A stretch of 64,000 bases of DNA from Amorphochlora amoebiformis (lineage: Eukaryota > Cercozoa > Chlorarachniophyceae): contig BAAHQB010000219.1 of assembly GCA_054601695.1 (NCBI GenBank), positions 186,001 to 250,000 of the forward strand. The letters run 5' to 3'. Shown here piece by piece: positions 1 to 64,000 of this stretch. A program made the position numbers and the translations under genes. Position 1 is the stretch's first letter. Each line of letters begins with the position of its first letter. Below the pieces are notes generated by a model, which worked only from the letters and a program-made list of their open reading frames with translations, was not told the origin of the DNA and made no database searches.

Positions 1-1187
1 GGCGAAAATCCCCGAGAAAATATGCACAGTAAAGCGCAAGCTGAGGTGGCGTTGTGTTAGATGTGTGTGGGGGACGACAGCTGATGGGCGACGTACCTTA
101 TCGCATCCGCAAGATACAGATGGATAACGCTCCAGTACTTACATGCCAACGACAAGAATCTGGGGATTATTGGGTCAAACTGTCGCAATTCATACACTCA
201 TGTAAAATAAGCATACCCGAACAGACCCCGAAATGTCAGCCAACAGGTGTGCTCCATGCCAGCCCCCCACCTGTTAAAGAGGTATCAAAACAAATTCAAA
301 ACACAACCAACCACGAGAACAAGTTGGTGTCACCAATTTCGAAAAGGCACCCCTTTACTTTTTAAGACGCTCGTATTCGCAGCCCACATCATCATTCCAC
401 GGAAGAACAATACTGGAAATCGAAAGAATGAGAATCGACATTCTCGGAGGTGAACAATGCGAGGGAGTTGAACGAGCGGGTTGTTGTCTTACTTTGGAAG
501 CACTGCATGCCTCTGTGTGCCGCAAACTTCACAAATAACGCCCCAAAAGCCTGATATCAACAAAAATTAGTCCTATTTAAAGGTCACAGTGGAGGAGAAA
601 AAAATCATCGCCGCGGCAAACAAAACCTGGCCCAATGCCGAGAGTGCCATGTATATCAAGCCTCGGTAATCATTGATGCTTGCTCTCGCCATATTTCCTC
701 AGCGGCAACACTCGAGTTGCAGCTGTGTTGGTTGCTCAGCACTTTGTGGGCGGTTCGGGCTTGTTTTTCGCTGCCGCAAAACAAAACAATGCGCATCAAC
801 CCCCCTGACTTTCCACCCTTCCAAGGCCGGGAAGAGCCCCATTCATACGGTCATTGAACACACTTTTTTTGGGTGTCCTGGTCCTCTGTTTCCCAACCTA
901 ACCCTGCCCAAGAACCTCGCAACGTATTACCGTGGCGTCGCCCACGCGTGGCCCTTGTGGAGACTACTCCCGGGATCCCCGTAAATCCCTGGTGTTCGCC
1001 GGGATCCCGTCTAAACCGGGGAAATTATAGCCGAAAATTGGCCCGAAAGCCTCTTGCTGTTGGAAAGCCGATGAGCTGCCGGAAAGGGTACGCATCAATC
1101 CTTCACTTTCGTTAGGAAGCTTTATTTTAAACAAGTATGAGAGATGTTTCTCTTGAACGGGATTTTTCGGTTGAAGAACGGCTGAAA
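1..1187. other. Upstream unique sequence with no recognised gene
   Basis: This stretch is of mixed composition and free of TA arrays. It holds only short open frames with no recognisable domain and no chain of phase-compatible exons that I could follow. It probably contains the promoter and 5' leader of the gene that begins at 1188, and perhaps the end of an earlier gene. A start-proximal regulatory role is inferred from position alone. Confidence 0.4.
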
Positions 1188-2147
1188 ATGAGTTTCGCAA
1201 GCACGTGTCGTCACTGCGAGAGTATTCGGGTCACCCCACGGAGAATAAAAATGATTTTAGAAGCCTTATACCACCGAGCATGGACACCTCAGCTGTCCCT
1301 AGCAGTTTTTCCGATCCTATGTATATGCTTTCCATCTAACTGGCCTGACCATTCGATTGCTCAGTGGCCCAACCAGGGGAGCTCCCCGTCACAAAAACTC
1401 GGTCGCATTTAAACACAACAAGCACTCCAAGCTTACGAAGAAGATCGAGGGAATCAGCCATGATGGACTCTGCCCAAAATGCAATAGCATTATAGCCTGG
1501 AGAAAGGTCAACTCGTATCCACACCAAAACACAACCTAACTCCACCCCACCCACCCCCACCCCCCAGAAATACCGCAAATACAAGCCCTTGAAGGCCCCC
1601 AAAAGATGTGGCTCATGCCAACAGCGCACCGTCGTCCGTGCCTACCATGTCATATGCAAACCCTGCGCACAGAAAAAGGAGGTACATGGCGCGTCTCACA
1701 GAACTGTCCTTGACGTTATCACCCACCAATTCCATTTCCCCCCTTTCCAGAGTTCTCCTCCCCTATAGATTTTTAATTCGAATTGCGCATAGTATTCCTC
1801 CAGTACAGATTTTTAAGTCGAATTCCTCTTTGACCCTTCAGGTTTGTAGCAAGTGCCTTGTAGGAGTGCAGGACTGGAAGGAAGAAGCGGCGGATGAGGG
1901 GAATGGGGAAGATATGGAGAGGGGGGAAGGAGACCAACAAAGTGCGGATGGAAAACCAGGCTTGAATAGTTCGGGCGCAAGTGTTGGTGATTCCAAGCTA
2001 GACAGTGAGGAGGGGTTTCAAGAAGACAAGAAGACGAACACTGGTATTGCCCGTATTACTAAGAGGCAACTGAAGCAGGCGCTGGAGGACACTGATCTAC
2101 GGGAGAGAGAGCGTAGGTCAATATTGAGAAAGCTTGCGAAGATGTAA
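1188..2147 (+). CDS. C9orf85/DUF2039-family zinc-ribbon protein
   Basis: Four exons join in phase: 1188-1204, 1365-1506, 1568-1681 and 1842-2147 (stop TAA), giving about 192 residues. The product matches the layout of human C9orf85 (DUF2039). An N-terminal basic stretch (PRHKNSVAFKHNKHSK) is followed by 'HDGLCPKC...IIAWR', then 'KYRKYKPLKAPKRC..C', then 'YHVICKPCA' and 'VCSKC'. The eight cysteines fall in four C-x2-C pairs, a binuclear zinc-binding pattern. The last 70 or so residues are acidic and then basic (ITKRQLKQALEDTDLRERER) and are less conserved. The family's biochemical role is unknown, so none is assigned. The three later exons are strongly supported. The 17-bp first exon (MSFAS) is inferred because its phase-2 donor fits the acceptor at 1364 and gives an MS-type start like that of human C9orf85. 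It is the weakest part. Confidence 0.85.
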
Positions 2148-60582
<58,435 letters not shown>

Positions 60583-60854
60583 GATCTCTTCGGGTCTCGC
60601 AGCCTTCGACGGGGCGCCCACAGCCGACAAATAATGGATTTATTTTAAAAAACATTTCTTTTCGCTGAGATCGGCTTCGCGCCCAACGCTGACCTGAACT
60701 CTTATTCGAGGTCTCATACGCAGCTTCTCGGGGACTCTGGACCGATAATTCACATTTCAAAGGTATGAACCTAGTTTATTTGTATCTATCGGAGTTTGAC
60801 TTGTACCAACCTGATTTGGATGACTAAAACCCAACTCACACCATCTGTCGTCAG
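60583..60854. promoter_or_regulatory. Shared promoter region between divergent genes
   Basis: Only 272 bases separate the ATG of SPF30 (minus) from the ATG of the XPF-like gene (plus). The gap is free of TA arrays and of balanced composition, with an A/T-rich core (TGGATTTATTTTAAAAAAC) near 60635. Both start sites must lie here or in the 5' leaders. No specific factor site is recognised. Confidence 0.45.
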
Positions 60855-62372
60855 ATGTCCACTCCGGAAGCCCAAATCGCACCGGACGACGACGCTAAGC
60901 CCCAATCGGAGCCCGTGAAAGAGATACCGCATGTGGTCTCTGGCGGCTATCGCTATAAATGTGTGATCGGTGAAGTTTTCAAGCTCTGCAATCGCGCTTT
61001 CTCCCGTTTGGACGTTCCTCGGCACAAACAGCCGAAGCTCCGATTGTCAATCAAGCCCCGGATTCATCGAGTTCCAGACCGGTCTATGCAACTTCCATTT
61101 CTATCTAAGGCCATGAACGAGGAGGAGGAGGAGGAGAAAGGTCATGAGGCAATAGCGATGGTGAACGAAGTTCTTCTGGTTGAGGATGAATGCAATCCCG
61201 CCGGCAAGTGCTTTGACTTCTGCAACCAATCAAGCCTCATGGGAGAGTTATCGAGCTACTTAAAAGTCATGTCGCACAAGAGAAGGACCAACACCATCTC
61301 AATCTTGGAAGCTGGTCATGATGACTCGCTGAAGAAGCTCGTGGAGGATTTATTCAAGTCGACGTTCTACCGCAGCCCTTACATCCCCGAAAAGATTTCC
61401 ATCGTTGTGACTGAAGGACACACGGACATTCAAGCCACAAACTTCTCCTGGGAGAAGATATCCTGGAGATCTGTCCTCAAGCGTCTGGGAGGGTCTCATG
61501 TGCCGTGCCCGTACGTCAACCTCGAGCCGTTCTGGAACTCCGAGAAATTTCAAGTGATGCTTTCGCAGCATGTGAAGTCTAATAATTTTTTGCGGTGCAA
61601 ATCCATTGACAATCTTTCAAATGACTCTCCGGAGGACGATTTTCAACAGCCGTCAGAGAATTTCGACGCATACGACACTCTCCAGGAGAAGCTCCAGCAT
61701 TACCAAAACCTACTCAGACTCCTGCCATCACCGAAGGAGTTCAATCTTCAGAGCTTGGTATCAAGGCATCCATTACCTCCTCAAGCATCGAGATCCCGGA
61801 AACGGCCTCGATGGAAAATCGATAATGAAAAGCGTATTAAAAGTCCCTCAGGCTATAAACACAGCACTGACGATCAGCTAGAGCATTACATCTTCATGAG
61901 ATCTGGAGTTATTCCTACCAAAGAGAGGAAAGGGCTAGAAGCAATACAGAATGACAAAATCACCGTTGGCATCGATCCTAACGTCGAAGACTATCTTCGT
62001 GAGGTCCGCCGTATATCAGATCCAGTCATCCGCTTCTTAAAGGGCAAACGATTGGTATCGAACTCTTTCTCCATATCCGACAGACGGAGTAGGAAAAAGG
62101 CCTGGGAACTTATATTAGAGAAGAGCAAGAAGCTGGAACGAGCTTTCAAGGCTGCGAAATCGTACGGAATCGCGAGCGTTGGAGGGATCGATGAAAGGAG
62201 CCTATCGCAACTCTGTATTTTATACTATTGTTGTTCCATGGCGGAAAGTATAAATTTCCCCCCTACTGAACACACATGGTTTTAATACATGCATATATAA
62301 ATATATACATATGTTAATACACATACACATACACACACATTTATCAAACTACAAGCATATATTCACACACAA

Positions 62373-62438
<66 letters not shown>

Positions 62439-62445
62439 GTATATG

Positions 62446-62479
<34 letters not shown>

Positions 62480-62557
62480 CATATACACGTACATAAACAC
62501 ACATATATATATACATAAACACACACACACATGTACATATACATACACATACCTTAT

Positions 62558-62604
<47 letters not shown>

Positions 62605-63499
62605 ATATATATCACCTCACTGATATCCATGTATCTTTGCCCTATTTTTCACGAACGACTCAGATGAACATCTAAAATATCTTAGGTGTGATCAAAAACG
62701 GCATTATAGCGACATATTATTTGCACATGGAGTTCCTTAGAGATTCATCACCGTTCCCAATCTGGCTGAGCAAGTGTTTGGAATTCTCTCGACCGCTGGA
62801 ACTTCTAGGAAACCTTTTGGAGAAGATGAAAAATTACGTCGTTGAAGACCTGCTTTGCCCTCCCAAGGTGAAGATTCTCCGTGATCAAATCGCTTCACGG
62901 CCTCCCAGAACGCTCATCATCGTCTCAAACCAAGCTCTGCTTCCCGTATTGTATGTTCAGCTCGCGTTGCCGGATACAACAATTATACAAGATCATAATA
63001 CCGCTGCTGAAGAACTGAACCGCGTGGTGGAGACTTCCAAGAACCTGATAGCACATGAAGGCATCCTCGAGCACCCTTCGCTGGAATGGAAACTTGTATC
63101 GACAATCATCTTCTTCGAGTCCGACTTGGAGGCTTCGCCTACTGTGTACCTCCGAGATCGAATGAAGAGCATGTCAGTATGTCATCTCTCCATGGACATC
63201 TCCCCCAAGGAGAAAGAAAGATTAAAAGCAGTCCAAGAGCTATCGAATGTCACAGTGATACTATCGCGTGCTCCCCTCACACACGACCTCGGAATCCACT
63301 TGGAGGAGGCTGGTATTCGAATAATCAGACGAGATATGGAAGTAGAAGATCTCTGCATTGGTATCAGCGAGTGCATCGTCATTCGGAGTGTCGAAGAGTT
63401 ACGAAATGAAGAAGAGGTCGAGGGCTAGGGCTACTTTCCCGGTTTACGAGGACATGTTCATACGTTTACTCATTTATATTTACGTTATACTACATATAC

Positions 63500-63574
<75 letters not shown>

Positions 63575-63593
63575 GTAGGTCTAAATATATATG

Positions 63594-63636
<43 letters not shown>

Positions 63637-63668
63637 ACTACCGTCGCAGTTGCCCTAGCCTATGGTCA

Positions 63669-63719
<51 letters not shown>

Positions 63720-63769
63720 AGTATCTTTATATGTGTAATACATATACATAATATACGTATATAAGTCAT

Positions 63770-63821
<52 letters not shown>

Positions 63822-64000
63822 TTCAAGGTTAATACGGTAGCGTGAGTCCAGAGTCAAGTCAGCATTTCATGAAAAGCGATGCTCGTTTTGTCGTCCGAAA
63901 TCTCATTATTCTTAATCCACAGGGCTCAAGAAATGGGGTCAACCGTCTGATGGGTCAGCTTGCCAAGCTCGCTGTAAAATATCTCCACTGCACTCTCATT
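60855..64000 (+). CDS. XPF/ERCC4-like protein, SHOC1/ZIP2 candidate, 3' partial
   Basis: Exons 60855-62247, 62686-63416 and 63923 onward (beyond the window); phases agree (donor AAA|GTATAA, then acceptor TTAG). The first 700 residues include an acidic run, '[20 protein letters not shown]', '[20 protein letters not shown]' and '[14 protein letters not shown]'. The end reads '[17 protein letters not shown]', '[12 protein letters not shown]', and the third exon '[20 protein letters not shown]'. This order copies the ERCC4 nuclease fold (XPF: V-x-x-R-x-x-x-D, V-E-R-K-S-x-x-D-L, then a helix before Y-x-x-x-x-L-I). The E-R-K triad reads V-I-R, so it should lack nuclease activity. A dead XPF fold without a helicase core fits SHOC1/ZIP2, the meiotic crossover factor. 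The XPF-like fold is moderately supported; the SHOC1 label is a guess. The exon 2 donor (GAG|GTCGAG) is weak. Confidence 0.5.
62248..62685. repeat. TA/CA-rich intron of the XPF-like gene
   Basis: The intron holds (TA)n arrays at about 62383-62425 and 62562-62612 and CA-rich stretches. It shows that the TA-filled intron style is general in this genome and not limited to the giant gene. Confidence 0.8.
63417..63922. repeat. TA-rich intron before the last partial exon
   Basis: TA arrays at about 63508-63570, 63600-63632, 63672-63716 and 63774-63818 fill most of this stretch. If exon 2 instead ends at the TAG at 63426-63428, this is 3' flanking sequence. The coding look of the sequence after 63923 favours an intron. 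Confidence 0.55.

Noticed and set aside
673-1115. Possible coding frames upstream of the DUF2039 gene
   Set aside because: No domain, no phase-linked exon chain, and several overlapping frames of similar length.
61350-61571. Minus-strand and alternate-frame open frames within the XPF-like gene
   Set aside because: They overlap a 464-codon plus-strand exon with clear protein-like composition; they are shadow frames.

Overview
This window is nuclear DNA from an intron-rich eukaryote, most likely a microbial one. Genes are split by GT-AG introns. Almost every intron and intergenic gap is filled with (TA)n microsatellite, and the many 'YIYIYI'-type open frames are translations of that repeat. 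A 190-bp block of TTAGGG-type telomeric repeat lies inside one intron. I cannot name the lineage. Ser/Thr/Pro stalks of the '[13 protein letters not shown]' type resemble those of stramenopiles and other protists, but that is only a hint.

Layout. (1) 1188-2147, plus strand: a small zinc-ribbon protein of the C9orf85/DUF2039 family in four exons. (2) 3588-55075, plus strand: one giant gene covering four fifths of the window. I traced about 110 short exons (23-635 bp, mostly 40-120 bp) by following splice sites and reading phase. They add up to roughly 9.7 kb of coding sequence, or about 3,200 residues. (3) 56536-60582, minus strand: a complete six-exon gene for the spliceosome factor SPF30/SMNDC1, with two tandem Tudor-like domains. 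(4) 60855 to beyond 64000, plus strand: a protein with an XPF/ERCC4-like C-terminal fold and apparently no nuclease motif, possibly a SHOC1/ZIP2-type meiotic factor; it runs off the window.

The giant gene is the main discovery. In order it encodes: a signal peptide; a cysteine-rich PAN/Apple-like module; a long Ser/Thr/Pro mucin-like stalk built from about ten exons; a jelly-roll module; a second stalk; a REJ (receptor for egg jelly) region; a GAIN-like helical region ending in a clear GPS autoproteolysis motif (C-x-C-x-H-L-T-S-F); and then five transmembrane segments arranged like TM1-TM5 of polycystin-1. The PLAT domain normally found between TM1 and TM2 appears to be missing; an extremely basic coiled linker takes its place. 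The polycystin channel module (TM6-TM11) is also missing; an Arg/Ser/Pro-rich cytoplasmic tail of roughly 500-600 residues takes its place. It therefore looks like a polycystin-1-type adhesion/mechanosensory receptor that kept its sensor and proteolysis parts but not the ion channel.

Other structure includes two diverged tRNA-derived SINE-like elements, a degenerate repeat family shared by two far-apart introns, a pure (CT)n block of about 188 bp, a near-perfect inverted repeat, several local duplications, and paired TGACGTCA palindromes. All gene models come from reading splice sites, phases and family resemblance by eye; no alignment or transcript was available. Splice coordinates may be off by a base or two, and the stretches 19233-19321, 27739, 29919-30346 and 47192-48636 are not resolved.
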